Shown here piece after piece: positions 1 to 7,603 of a DNA stretch of 18,977 nucleotides (its first letter is position 1; each line of letters begins with the position of its first letter). The DNA is taken from NCBI GenBank assembly GCA_002428205.1, contig DIUH01000332.1, positions 1 through 18,977 on the forward strand, read 5' to 3'. This DNA is from Planctomycetaceae bacterium UBA6163. Lineage in GTDB: Bacteria; Planctomycetota; Planctomycetia; Pirellulales; Pirellulaceae. The notes under the pieces were generated by a model. It was given only the letters and a program-made list of their open reading frames with translations. It was not told the origin of the DNA and did no database searches. The position numbers and the translations under genes were made by a program.

Positions 1-579
1 CCTGAAACGGTGGTCGAAGTGACGCCCGAGACGCGAACCGTTTACTCGCCGGTGGTCAGCTACAGTTGGGAACCGCGAGTCCGCGGACGCTGGAACCCGT
101 TTGTCCAGCCGACTTTACAGTACGAACACGTGCCGAGGACCCACTGGGAGGCACGCAGCGAAACGGTCGAGCGTCGCCAAACTCGTACCAATTGGGTGAC
201 CGAACGACGGCGGGTCGATGTGCCACAGCAAGTCGTGAAGATCCAGCGAGAAGAAAAAGTCGACTACGAAGCGGTCGGACGCATGCCGCCCCAGCAGGCC
301 GTGCCGCCCAATTCGGCTCTGTCGGCCGAAGCGGCGCTCGCTGCACGCCTGAGACCGATCGATTCCGCGACGCCGATCGCGCCGTTTTCGGCGACCGGTT
401 CGACCAACTATCCGATGGTCGCTTCGCAAACCTTGCCGCCCTATTCCGGTTCGTCGCGGTCGAGCGACCAAACAGCAATGCGTGCGACTGAATTAAGCCC
501 AGGTGGCTATGGCGGTTACTCCACGCCACTGCCGCCTGTGGGAATCGCCACCAATCCGCTGCAAACCTTGTGGCGTTAG
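1..579 (+). CDS. Hypothetical protein, 3' end only (planctomycete, probably envelope-associated)
   Basis: The frame is open from the first base of the window to a TAG at 577-579, giving 192 visible residues; the N-terminus lies outside. The visible part has a run of aromatic and proline motifs (YSWEPR, GRWNPF, YEHVPRTHWE), then a highly charged stretch rich in Arg, Glu and Val (TERRRVDVPQQ, QREEKVDYE). It ends in a low-complexity Pro/Ser/Ala/Gly tail. I know similar YxWEP/GRWNPF motifs from uncharacterised planctomycete proteins that normally carry a signal peptide, so an envelope or extracellular location is likely but cannot be seen here. No catalytic motif is visible and no function is assigned. 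The gene converges on the leftward pair ending at 713. The frame is trusted because it runs intact through a stretch of strong planctomycete-like codon use. Confidence 0.7.
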   Translation, partial: PETVVEVTPETRTVYSPVVSYSWEPRVRGRWNPFVQPTLQYEHVPRTHWEARSETVERRQTRTNWVTERRRVDVPQQVVKIQREEKVDYEAVGRMPPQQAVPPNSALSAEAALAARLRPIDSATPIAPFSATGSTNYPMVASQTLPPYSGSSRSSDQTAMRATELSPGGYGGYSTPLPPVGIATNPLQTLWR

Positions 580-683
580 GTGTCAATGTTGCGACCACTT
601 GCTGTGCGGTGTTTGAAAAAATCGTGCTGCCTGAATTACGGAAACAACTCCCGCGAAGCATTACTGAGGCAAACAATATCGTT

Positions 684-703
684 ACCCGCTGCCAGCAGCG
701 GGT
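684..703. terminator. Perfect hairpin in a convergent gap, likely bidirectional terminator
   Basis: The arms ACCCGCTG (684-691) and CAGCGGGT (696-703) pair perfectly over 8 bp around a CCAG tetraloop. The hairpin sits in the 133-nt gap between the rightward gene ending at 579 and the leftward gene ending at 713, only 9 nt past the latter's stop. No strong U-tract follows on either strand, so it may be an RNA-end stabiliser or a weak terminator rather than a classic intrinsic one. Confidence 0.5.
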
Positions 704-712
704 GGTCGAAAA

Positions 713-1315
713 TCAGTTGGTCGCAGGTGCGAAAGCGTTCGAATCGATCGCCGGGTCGTTTATGGTCGCTCGGCCGCCCGGCGAATCGGCTTTCGCCGAA
801 CTTTCGTTTTCGCTAGACACGACCGGTTGGCTCAGTTCGCTGATAGCGGCATTGCCCAGCATCGCCTCGTACTCGCTAACCTCGCGGCGCAATCTGAGCA
901 ATTCGCCACGAATATGGTTGTAGTGAGTCAGCACTTCGGGCCACGCTTCGCCAGGACGAACTTCGATTGGCCGTTCGCTTTTGCGATCGATCAACAATTT
1001 CATTTCGTTTCGCAAGCGGACGACGGGCCGCGATACTCGCCCACAACTTTTAATAAAATCGTGTACCGCTAGCGGTGCGAGGAAGAAAAGACCTGGCAAC
1101 CAATAGGTCGCATCTTCGAGTGCTCGCAGGAAAAAATCCTGAATCGGTGCGTCAGGCATCTGCACACGCTGGTTGCAAACCAGCATGAAACTGAAGTAGG
1201 TGACGCATGCCAATCCGAAGATTGCATATCGGATAACTAACGACAGTTCCACGTCAGCATCGGCAAAGATGCGGAATCGTTTGGCGTCGTTGGCATCGAC
1301 TGTCGAGTTGTTCAT
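713..1315 (-). CDS. Two-helix membrane protein with HAMP-like segment, coupled to Flp pilin
   Basis: The protein has 200 residues and starts at the ATG at 1315-1313. That ATG overlaps the pilin stop codon by one base (TGATG), so translation is probably coupled. A longer reading to 1405 would run through the pilin gene and is rejected. Two hydrophobic helices (about residues 25-46 and 70-90) enclose a short loop. They are followed by a segment (about 92-150) with the SRPVVRLRNEM and PGEAWPEV pattern of HAMP linkers, then a short predicted coiled coil and a disordered Ser/Ala/Asn tail. HAMP domains normally pass signals from membrane helices to kinase or chemotaxis output domains, but none is present here. 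A structural role, or regulation by a partner such as the pilin, is inference. The domain call is tentative and the gene call firm. Confidence 0.75.
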   Translation of the reverse strand: MNNSTVDANDAKRFRIFADADVELSLVIRYAIFGLACVTYFSFMLVCNQRVQMPDAPIQDFFLRALEDATYWLPGLFFLAPLAVHDFIKSCGRVSRPVVRLRNEMKLLIDRKSERPIEVRPGEAWPEVLTHYNHIRGELLRLRREVSEYEAMLGNAAISELSQPVVSSENESSAKADSPGGRATINDPAIDSNAFAPATN

Positions 1316-1506
1316 CAATTTCCGAAGGCGTTTGCGACTGTATTGGCCGAGGTGGTAAAACTTTGGTCGATCGACGTTGCCAACAGCGACACCGATCCGA
1401 CGCAAACCGCGGTGATCAGGGCAAGCATGATCGCGTATTCTACGGCGGTTGGACCCGAGTCATCTTTCAAGAACGCTCGAGCTTTACGAGTAAAGCTTTG
1501 AAACAC
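1315..1506 (-). CDS. Flp/Tad-family type IVb prepilin
   Basis: The 63-residue protein starts with GTG (1506-1504). It has the expected layout of a Flp prepilin: a short basic leader with FTRKARAFLKDDSG, a cleavage site after Gly18 with the mature sequence beginning PTAVEYA (Glu at +5, Tyr at +6), then one hydrophobic helix of about 20 residues and a small Ser/Thr/Asn-rich tail. A prepilin peptidase of the TadV/FppA type would remove the leader, and the mature subunit would polymerise into thin adhesive pili exported by a Tad machine. No other tad gene is in the window, so the assembly machinery must be elsewhere. Upstream in-frame codons back to a TGA offer no ATG or GTG, which fixes this start. 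There is no clear Shine-Dalgarno sequence. The gene overlaps the following membrane-protein gene by one base. Confidence 0.88.
   Translation of the reverse strand: MFQSFTRKARAFLKDDSGPTAVEYAIMLALITAVCVGSVSLLATSIDQSFTTSANTVANAFGN
1480..1497 (-). repeat. Inverted repeat at the 5' end of the pilin coding sequence
   Basis: AGCTTTAC (1480-1487) and GTAAAGCT (1490-1497) are perfect inverted arms with a 2-base spacer. In the pilin mRNA they could form a 7-bp stem with a 4-nt loop at about +10 to +27 from the GTG start, where a hairpin can affect ribosome loading. It may simply reflect codons 4-9. Confidence 0.35.
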
Positions 1507-1756
1507 AGTGGTAAGTCCGGTGGATGGGAGATGGCGGCAAGTAACTGATCAGCCGTGGCTTGCCCAATGACGACCTCTACCGTTAACGGTAGGTTAAATT
1601 GGGTCTTGTGCGAGGACTTTCTGCAAGAATTGGCATTCCGCCAAATATTCATTGCGACGATTACAGCGTCCGCGGCAGTGGTAGCGTCTGAAACGCACGG
1701 ATCGATTATGATGGCTGGAGTGTTCGCCCTAGCCCGATTCCAAAATTGACGTCGTT
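1507..1756. promoter_or_regulatory. Divergent intergenic region between pilin (-) and ABC-2 permease (+)
   Basis: This 250-base gap separates two divergent units and must hold at least one promoter for each. The open frames across it (for example 1555-1749 on + and 1467-1652 on -) show no recognisable protein and are not called. It contains the perfect palindrome at 1577-1592 and a weak 5-bp stem (TTGGC at 1630-1634 with GCCAA at 1640-1644). I cannot place -35/-10 boxes with confidence. Confidence 0.5.
1577..1592. promoter_or_regulatory. Perfect 16-bp palindrome, possible operator
   Basis: CTACCGTTAACGGTAG is fully self-complementary with no spacer, which suits a dimeric DNA-binding protein better than an RNA hairpin. 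It lies 71-86 bases upstream of the pilin GTG and about 165 bases upstream of the permease gene, so it could serve either direction. No matching regulator gene is present in the window. Confidence 0.4.
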
Positions 1757-3580
1757 ATGCTCGGACCGGTTTTCAACCGTGAGGCCATTGTCGCCCCCAA
1801 ACGCACCAAAACGTACCTCGCAAGAGGCGTTTACGTCGTATCGCTGTTTGTGTTGCTAAGTACTGGATATTTAGTGCTTGCGGGAACCCGTTCGTTAACC
1901 TCGGCCGGCGATTTATCGCGTTTCGGCAGCAGTATGTTTGCGCTTTTGGCTCCGCTTCAATTGATTGTCTTGGCCAGCCTCGCGGCCGTGGGATCGGCCA
2001 GCAATGTGGCGCAGGAAAAAGATCGCCGCACGTTGCTGTTGTTGCTGATGACCCGCCTTGGTGGCGGCGAAATTGTGTTTGGCAAGTGTGCGGCGAGTCT
2101 GCTGGGGCCGCTGTCGATGATGTTTGCGGCATTACCACTCTTTTTGGCAATATCGTTGCTCGGCGGCGTGTCGATCGGCCAAGTCGCTACCGCTTACGGC
2201 ATCACTTTGGTGACGGTTTTGTTGGCCGCGGCTGTGGGTACAGTGGTCGGGTTATGGCGTGAGAAGACGTTTCAGGCGATTGCAACGACCGTTTTGGTCT
2301 TGGTCTTGTATGGTGCTTTTGCCGAAATCGCGGCCAGCGGCTTGATCGGCCCAAAGCTTGTTGACCTGGCCAATTGGATCAACCCGGTTGCGGCGATCGG
2401 CGCAGCGACGACACCCTTTGCGACACAAACTCAGTGGGGCGTGCCCGTCGCGACGGCCTATACGTTTGCGACTGCCCTGCTTTCGCTGGCCGTTTTGTTG
2501 TTCGGTGTCTACAAGGTGCGTGACTGGAATCCGTCAAAGGAAGTCCGCTTTAAGGCTCCGGAACCAGAAACCGGCACCGACCTGCGCGAACTGATTTCTT
2601 CTCAGGCTAGCGACCCGAACGCCGAATCGGTTGATCCGGCGACCGCCACGATCAACTGGAAAGCGCGTTCGCCACGACGCGTTTGGGATAATCCCGTCTT
2701 GTGGCGTGAGATCTGCACTTGGGCTTACGGCCGCAAGGTGATTGTCGTTCGAGTCGCGTTCCTTGCCCTGTTCGCCATCGTCGGTGCGATCGTTGTGGCG
2801 AGCGTACGTAGCGGTGAAGCCTTGAAACGATTCGACCCCACGGAAAACGCGTTGCCAATCGCCACACTGCCGGTCGCTGCGATCGGTGTCATCAGCCTCG
2901 TCTTGGTCAATGCTTTGGCTGTCAATTCATTGACCGGCGAACGCGACGGGCTGGCGCTGGACCTGTTGCTGGTGACCGACATTCGCCCGTCGGAGTTCAT
3001 TTTCGGAAAGATGCTTGGCGTGTTGTATGTCGCCAAGGAGATGATCCTGTTGCCGCTGGCGTTGATCATCTACTTGGGCTTCAGCGGTGCGATGACGATT
3101 GAGAATACCGTGTTCGCGATCCTGGGCGCGATCCAGCTTTATGCCTTCGTTTCGATGCTAGGGATCCACAGCGGATTGAATTACATTGCCGGACGTACCG
3201 CAACGCTGGTCAGCCTCGGTACGGTCTTTTTCCTTTGCGTCGGCGTGGCGATCCTGATGGTGATCATGGTCAGTTTTCGAGGAGCCTTTCAACTACAACT
3301 GGCACCATTTCTAGCAATGATTTTGGGCGGTGGGGCAGCGTTGTTTGCGGCCCTGGGATGGCGAAACCCTTCCTCGGCAATCTTTGTCGCATCGTTTCTG
3401 TTGCCGCTGATCACGTTTTACGCAATCACCCAATTTTTACTGCAACGTGACCAATTGTTCGTCGTATTGACGGTCTTGGCCGGTTACGGTTTCACCACAG
3501 CCGCGATGTTGGTGCCCGCGCTGAGCGAGTTTGATGTTTCGCTCGATCGCGATCGTGGCGGTGCAGGAGACGGATCGTGA
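1757..3580 (+). CDS. Duplicated ABC-2-type transporter permease
   Basis: The product is a 607-residue polytopic membrane protein made of two related halves. Residues 7-27 (REAIVAPKRTKTYLAR) match residues 316-336 (REICTWAYGRKVIVVR) in pattern. Residues 85-113 (EKDRRTLLLLLMT, then EIVFGK) match 393-421 (GERDGLALDLLLVTD, then EFIFGK). The halves are joined by a hydrophilic linker at about 256-312. This E-x-x-GT/R-x-x-x-LLL...GK pattern is typical of ABC-2 family permeases (GldF/NatB-like), which export substrates or act in envelope processes together with a separate ATPase. No ATP-binding subunit is in the window; it may be encoded elsewhere. The substrate is unknown. The gene starts at an ATG without a clear ribosome site and ends in GTGA, overlapping the next gene by 4 bases, so it heads a three-gene operon. 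Confidence 0.85.
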   Translation: MLGPVFNREAIVAPKRTKTYLARGVYVVSLFVLLSTGYLVLAGTRSLTSAGDLSRFGSSMFALLAPLQLIVLASLAAVGSASNVAQEKDRRTLLLLLMTRLGGGEIVFGKCAASLLGPLSMMFAALPLFLAISLLGGVSIGQVATAYGITLVTVLLAAAVGTVVGLWREKTFQAIATTVLVLVLYGAFAEIAASGLIGPKLVDLANWINPVAAIGAATTPFATQTQWGVPVATAYTFATALLSLAVLLFGVYKVRDWNPSKEVRFKAPEPETGTDLRELISSQASDPNAESVDPATATINWKARSPRRVWDNPVLWREICTWAYGRKVIVVRVAFLALFAIVGAIVVASVRSGEALKRFDPTENALPIATLPVAAIGVISLVLVNALAVNSLTGERDGLALDLLLVTDIRPSEFIFGKMLGVLYVAKEMILLPLALIIYLGFSGAMTIENTVFAILGAIQLYAFVSMLGIHSGLNYIAGRTATLVSLGTVFFLCVGVAILMVIMVSFRGAFQLQLAPFLAMILGGGAALFAALGWRNPSSAIFVASFLLPLITFYAITQFLLQRDQLFVVLTVLAGYGFTTAAMLVPALSEFDVSLDRDRGGAGDGS

Positions 3581-4605
3581 CCACGTGGCAAATCATCTTG
3601 CCTTGGCTCGTTCCGATGACTCTGTTGCTGATCACCAGCGGATTAATGAGCGGTAGCGAGGCGGCTCTGTTTTCGCTGCGAAGTCGCGACCTGAAACAGA
3701 TGGAAAAGGGCAGCACGGCGGCGCGCCTGGCCGCTCGGCTGCTGTACGAGCCCGAAGAACTGTTGTCAGGCATCTTGTTTTGGAATCTGCTGGTCAATTT
3801 GACCTACTTCACTTTGGTCGGCATCGTCGGCGCAAAGTTAGAAGCGTCGCCGCAAGCTGGCGGCGGGGTCGCGATCACATTCACTGTGGCAAACCTGCTG
3901 ATCGTGATTTTCTGCAGCGAGATGTTGCCGAAAAGTCTCGCCGTGCTCGCGCCCAAACGGATCGCTACGCTGTGCGGCTTTCCCGTGACAATCGCGCTGC
4001 GGATCGTGCGCCCCGCACTGCCAGCCGTGCGAGTCGCCAATTTGGTTGCACGCCGGCTGATCTGGCCCGGCTTTGAACCCGAACCAGAAATCGATTTGGA
4101 GGCGATCGGCCGGGCCATCGACTTGGGCACCGGCGATACGGCGCTGGCCAAACGGGAACAGACCGCTTTGAAAAACTTGGTTCAACTAGCCGATATTCGT
4201 GCCGATGAGTGCATGCGACCACGCAGCACGCTGCCGGTCTGTGCCCCGCCGATTACTCCTGAGGACCTGTCCGAAGCATTCGCGATGTCGGCCGAAGGTT
4301 TCGCCGGACCGGGTTATCTTTTGGTTGTCGAACCCGGTGGTGACCACATCGTCGGGTCTCTGAATATCGATCAATTGAGGCCCAGCCAGGTCGACCAGCC
4401 AACCGCCGCGATCGAACCGGTTTGTTATGTGCCGTGGTCAAGCAGCGTTTCCAAAGCCCTCGACCTGCTGCAGCAGCAAAAATTAAGCGTCGCGATTGTG
4501 GTCAATGAGTTTGGCGACACGATCGGCATGCTATCCACCGAAGACATCGTGCATCAAATCCTGACCGGCCGTTTCGAGCACCAGAACGCCGTGGAGACGA
4601 CATGA
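3577..4605 (+). CDS. CNNM (DUF21) transmembrane protein with CBS pair, CorC/HlyC-like
   Basis: The 342-residue protein starts with GTG overlapping the permease stop. Residues 1-165 form a CNNM domain of hydrophobic helices carrying the family hallmarks SGSEAALFSL (25-34) and SEMLPKSLAVLAP (114-126). A linker with an acidic helix precedes a CBS pair (about 208-335: CMRPRSTLPV, then IVVNEFGDTIGMLSTEDI near the end). CNNM/CorC proteins are linked to Mg2+ and other divalent-cation efflux, with nucleotide binding to the CBS pair as a regulator; that role is known for the family and inferred here. There is no CorC_HlyC domain after the CBS pair, so it is shorter than typical 420-450-residue members. 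Its ATGA overlap with the next gene makes co-translation likely, and the two CNNM proteins may form a heterodimer. Confidence 0.85.
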   Translation: MTTWQIILPWLVPMTLLLITSGLMSGSEAALFSLRSRDLKQMEKGSTAARLAARLLYEPEELLSGILFWNLLVNLTYFTLVGIVGAKLEASPQAGGGVAITFTVANLLIVIFCSEMLPKSLAVLAPKRIATLCGFPVTIALRIVRPALPAVRVANLVARRLIWPGFEPEPEIDLEAIGRAIDLGTGDTALAKREQTALKNLVQLADIRADECMRPRSTLPVCAPPITPEDLSEAFAMSAEGFAGPGYLLVVEPGGDHIVGSLNIDQLRPSQVDQPTAAIEPVCYVPWSSSVSKALDLLQQQKLSVAIVVNEFGDTIGMLSTEDIVHQILTGRFEHQNAVETT

Positions 4606-5564
4606 TCATCGTCCCCATCGTGCTGTTCATCGTCGGATTGCTGCTAAGCGCGTTCTTCAGCGGCACCGAAACCGGGATGTATCGCGTATCACGTATCCGA
4701 TTGGTGTTGGACGGATTGAGCGGTTCGTGGATGTCGCGAGCGATCGTTCTGTTGCTCAATTACCCGACGATTTTTGTCGCCACGGCACTGATCGGAAACA
4801 ACCTAGCGAACTACTTGGTCAGCTTGGCAATCGTGATGCTGGTCTCATCGCTCTACAGCAGCGACGGCACCGGCGCCGAACTGCTCGGAACCGCGATGAC
4901 AACACCGGTCGTGTTCGTGTTGGGCGAACTGTTGCCCAAGTACCTGTTTTATCATGCCCCTTATCAACTTTTGCGGGCCGCTCGACCGCTGTTGATCTTC
5001 TTTACCATCCTGTTCGCTCCGGTGTCATTGTTGCTGGGGTTGTTGGGCAATCTGTTACGTTTGCTGACCGGCGAAACGCCCATCCAGTTGCGTCTGTCGA
5101 TGCAGCGATCGGAACTCGAACAAGTGCTGCGCCAGGGACATGAGGCGGGCGTCCTGGCCGCGGGGCAACGCCGACTGGCCAAAAACGTTTTTGAGATGGG
5201 CAACGAACCGGCGATCCGTTTCGGTGTGCCCCAAACACGCTTGGCGATGGTCCAGGAACCGATCAAGATCGACATCGCTAAGAAAGAAGCGCATCGCAAA
5301 GGCCAGCCGATTGTTTTGGTCGAACGACGAAAAAAAATCGTCGGCTTCATCCGTTTTGCCGAGCTGGAAATCGATGGCCATGTGATCATTCATCCGATCA
5401 TCCGCTGCCAACAAGACGAATCTCACTTAGCCGTCCTCTATAAACTATACGACTCAAAAAATCACGTTGCCGTGTTGGTCGACAACGCCGGACGAACGCA
5501 TGCCGTTGTCACCCGCCGACAACTTCAACGATCCTTCTTGGCCGCTCAAAGCAACGGCCTATAA
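4602..5564 (+). CDS. Second CNNM (DUF21) transmembrane protein with degenerate CBS region
   Basis: The 320-residue protein starts at an ATG overlapping the previous stop. It repeats the CNNM hallmarks: FFSGTETGMYRVS (18-30) and VLGELLPKYLFYHAP (106-120), within about four hydrophobic helices. The cytosolic part (about 165-310) keeps CBS-like beta strands (GQPIVLVERRKKIVGFI; HVAVLVDNAGRTHAVVTRRQL) but lacks the usual clear motifs of a complete CBS pair. It is a paralogue of the preceding gene product and probably its partner in a divalent-cation transport or sensing complex in the inner membrane. It is the last gene of the operon that begins with the ABC-2 permease; the next gene converges on it from the right. 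Confidence 0.82.
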   Translation: MIIVPIVLFIVGLLLSAFFSGTETGMYRVSRIRLVLDGLSGSWMSRAIVLLLNYPTIFVATALIGNNLANYLVSLAIVMLVSSLYSSDGTGAELLGTAMTTPVVFVLGELLPKYLFYHAPYQLLRAARPLLIFFTILFAPVSLLLGLLGNLLRLLTGETPIQLRLSMQRSELEQVLRQGHEAGVLAAGQRRLAKNVFEMGNEPAIRFGVPQTRLAMVQEPIKIDIAKKEAHRKGQPIVLVERRKKIVGFIRFAELEIDGHVIIHPIIRCQQDESHLAVLYKLYDSKNHVAVLVDNAGRTHAVVTRRQLQRSFLAAQSNGL

Positions 5565-5643
5565 AGCTGACGCTATTCATACAAATGGCGAGTAAGAACT
5601 TCGGGCAATAGTCAACTGTTCATTTGCATTGGCGGAACCTCAT

Positions 5644-5671
5644 CGCGTTTTAAAAACGCGGCTCACGCGTG
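5644..5671. terminator. Hairpin and adjacent palindrome in a convergent gap
   Basis: CGCGTTT (5644-5650) and AAACGCG (5654-5660) pair perfectly around TAA. Directly beside it is the palindrome CACGCGTG (5664-5671). The pair sits between the rightward CNNM gene (ends 5564) and the leftward SecA-like gene (ends 5680), where a bidirectional terminator is expected. T-rich and A-rich arms give U-rich RNA on either strand, but inside the stem rather than after it. Confidence 0.45.
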
Positions 5672-5679
5672 CTGAAGAC

Positions 5680-7518
5680 CTACTCGTCAACCGTGTTTAA
5701 ATAGGGATCCATGCCCGCTTCCGATAAGCTCTTTTGACGATCCTTTTCTCGCCTAGCCAACATCAGCCGATCGGTCATGCACCTTCGTTCGGATTTGGCC
5801 TGTGCGGCCAGAAAGTATTTGAACCGTCTGCTGTTGGCCGGAAAGGTCGTATGCTGGAACTTCACTCTTAAACGATCGGCCTTACGGTCCCCAAAACCGA
5901 GCTTAAGAATTTCGTCATCAAACGATACGTAGATCCTAAAACTGCCTGGATCGCCTTGGCGTGATCCCCGTCCGATTAATTGCCAATCGATTCGCGAACT
6001 TTCATGCAATTCCGTCACGATCACATGCAAGCCGCCCGCTTCACGCACCGACGGATGAAGTTTGATATCGGTGCCCCGGCCGGCCATATTGGTCGCCACG
6101 GTGACTCGACCGGGCTGGCCGGCTTGTTCAATAATCTCCGCCTCCTTTTCCAAATACCGAGCATTGAGCAGTGAGTGTGCGACGTTCTTGTCATGAAGCA
6201 CAGCGGACAGCATTTCCGAAGCATTGACGGTTCGCGTTCCGATCAGAACCGATCGGCCTTGCTGAACAGAAGTTTGGATCTCTTGAACAATCGCCGCGAA
6301 CTTGTCAGCATTGGTAGCGAAAACCTTGGTCGGATACTGCTGCCGAATCACGGGTCGATGCGTCGCAATGCGAACGACGCGTTTGGAGTAGATTTTGCGA
6401 ATCTCCTTTCGTGACGAATAGATCGTTCCCGTCATCCCGCAAATGTGTTCATACTTTCCGAACAGCGTTTGAATCGTAATCGTCGCCGCTTGATGGTTTA
6501 CGGGGCTGACCGACAAGCCCTCTTTGGCTTCGATCGCTTGATGGATCCCCTTCTGCCATTGACGATCGGGTGCGGGGCGCCCGGTCAACTCATCAATGAT
6601 AACGACCCTTCCGTCTTCAATCGCGTACTGCTTGTCCAAGTGATAATCTCGCCTTGCGACAATCGCACTGGTCATGTAATCGAATATCTCGCGATACGAC
6701 AATTTGCCAATTGCCGGTATCTCTGGCAAGGTTCGAATGAATCGCTGGCCATCGCTGAGGATCTTAACCGATCGATCCTTTGGGTCGTAATGAAAATGCG
6801 TTCCTTCAATCAGCGAAGCGGCATGATAGGCGGCCCACAAGCAACATTCTTGATTAGCCTTTTGCTTGGCGGGCTCTTGTATCCCGATCACTAGCGGTGT
6901 GCGAGCTTCGTCGATCAGGATGCTGTCTGCTTCGTCGACCAAGGCGAAGAAGGTCTCTCGCATCACCCCGCTGCGATTAACGCCTGAATCACGCAGCGTT
7001 ATTCGGTCGCGCAGGAAATCGAATCCAAACTCCTTGGCCGCCCCATAGGTAATATCACACTGATACGCCTTCTTTCGTTCGCCGGGCGGCAATCCTTCAT
7101 AAATCACGCCTGAGGTCAGCCCCAGTCCGGCGTAGACCGGGGCTAGGATGTCACGATCCCGCATGGCCAAATAATCGTTAAACGTAACGACATGCATTCC
7201 GCGGCCAAACAGCGATCCGACATAAGCGACCAACCCGGCGGTCAGCGTTTTTCCTTCGCCCGTTTTCATTTCCGCAATTCGACCGCGCGACATCTCCATA
7301 CCACACAACAATTGGACGTCGTGATGTATAATGCCCAAATGGCGTCGACTCGATTCGGCAACCAACGCGAATGCATCGACGACCAACCGACGGATCGCAC
7401 GACCGCTCATCGCTTCGTACTTCAGGTCCAGGCCCCGCGACTTCAGTTCGGTATCGGAGACACCATTTAATCGTTTTATCTGGTCCCGGATCTTCTTAAT
7501 CGATGTGGTTTGGTGCAT
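5680..7518 (-). CDS. Short SecA-like ATPase (motor core only)
   Basis: The 612-residue protein matches the SecA motor from end to end. It has Walker A MKTGEGKT (84-91), the SecA signature VDEADSILIDEARTPLV (194-210), a shortened preprotein-crosslinking region (about 213-300), ELTGRPAPDRQWQKGIHQA (310-328), GMTGT (361-365), ATNMAGRGTDIKL (475-487) and an arginine-finger loop GRGSRQGDPGS (516-526). After about residue 540 only a short charged helix follows. Most of the helical scaffold, the wing domain and the C-terminal zinc tail of housekeeping SecA (about 900-1000 residues) are missing, with a normal stop and no sign of a frameshift. It is therefore an accessory SecA paralogue rather than the cell's main SecA, and not a pseudogene since all ATPase motifs are intact. 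It is divergent from the HlyD/M50 genes, separated by 85 bases, which suggests a joint function in export across the inner membrane. I give no gene symbol because it is not the housekeeping secA. Confidence 0.88.
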   Translation of the reverse strand: MHQTTSIKKIRDQIKRLNGVSDTELKSRGLDLKYEAMSGRAIRRLVVDAFALVAESSRRHLGIIHHDVQLLCGMEMSRGRIAEMKTGEGKTLTAGLVAYVGSLFGRGMHVVTFNDYLAMRDRDILAPVYAGLGLTSGVIYEGLPPGERKKAYQCDITYGAAKEFGFDFLRDRITLRDSGVNRSGVMRETFFALVDEADSILIDEARTPLVIGIQEPAKQKANQECCLWAAYHAASLIEGTHFHYDPKDRSVKILSDGQRFIRTLPEIPAIGKLSYREIFDYMTSAIVARRDYHLDKQYAIEDGRVVIIDELTGRPAPDRQWQKGIHQAIEAKEGLSVSPVNHQAATITIQTLFGKYEHICGMTGTIYSSRKEIRKIYSKRVVRIATHRPVIRQQYPTKVFATNADKFAAIVQEIQTSVQQGRSVLIGTRTVNASEMLSAVLHDKNVAHSLLNARYLEKEAEIIEQAGQPGRVTVATNMAGRGTDIKLHPSVREAGGLHVIVTELHESSRIDWQLIGRGSRQGDPGSFRIYVSFDDEILKLGFGDRKADRLRVKFQHTTFPANSRRFKYFLAAQAKSERRCMTDRLMLARREKDRQKSLSEAGMDPYLNTVDE

Positions 7519-7603
7519 GCCCCGGATTCATGATAATCGTTACTCAATTCGAACCTAAGATTAGGGTTGCCACATCCCCTTACAGTTTTGCACCCTCGAA
7601 CCG
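7519..7603. promoter_or_regulatory. Divergent promoter region between SecA-like and GAF-HlyD genes
   Basis: The 85-base gap must carry start sites for both directions, or overlap them. It contains an imperfect dyad: AACCTAA (7552-7558) and TTAGGGTT (7561-7568), with one extra G in the right arm. This could be an operator coordinating both units. No convincing -35/-10 pair or Shine-Dalgarno sequence can be pointed to on either side. Confidence 0.4.

Noticed and set aside
570..923. 117-codon frame on the + strand
   Set aside because: It runs through the terminator-like hairpin and antisense to the HAMP-like gene, and no domain is seen.
1316..1405. 30-codon N-terminal extension of the HAMP-like protein
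   Set aside because: It lies inside the pilin coding sequence. The ATG at 1315 forms a TGATG overlap with the pilin stop, a far better start.
3544..3555. 12-bp palindrome CGATCGCGATCG
   Set aside because: It is inside coding sequence encoding a charged tail (DRDR). CGATCG is common throughout the window, so this is probably composition and codon use.
5680..7518. SecA-like gene as a pseudogene or truncated copy
   Set aside because: All ATPase motifs are intact, the frame is unbroken and a normal stop follows. The short length looks like a family trait rather than decay.
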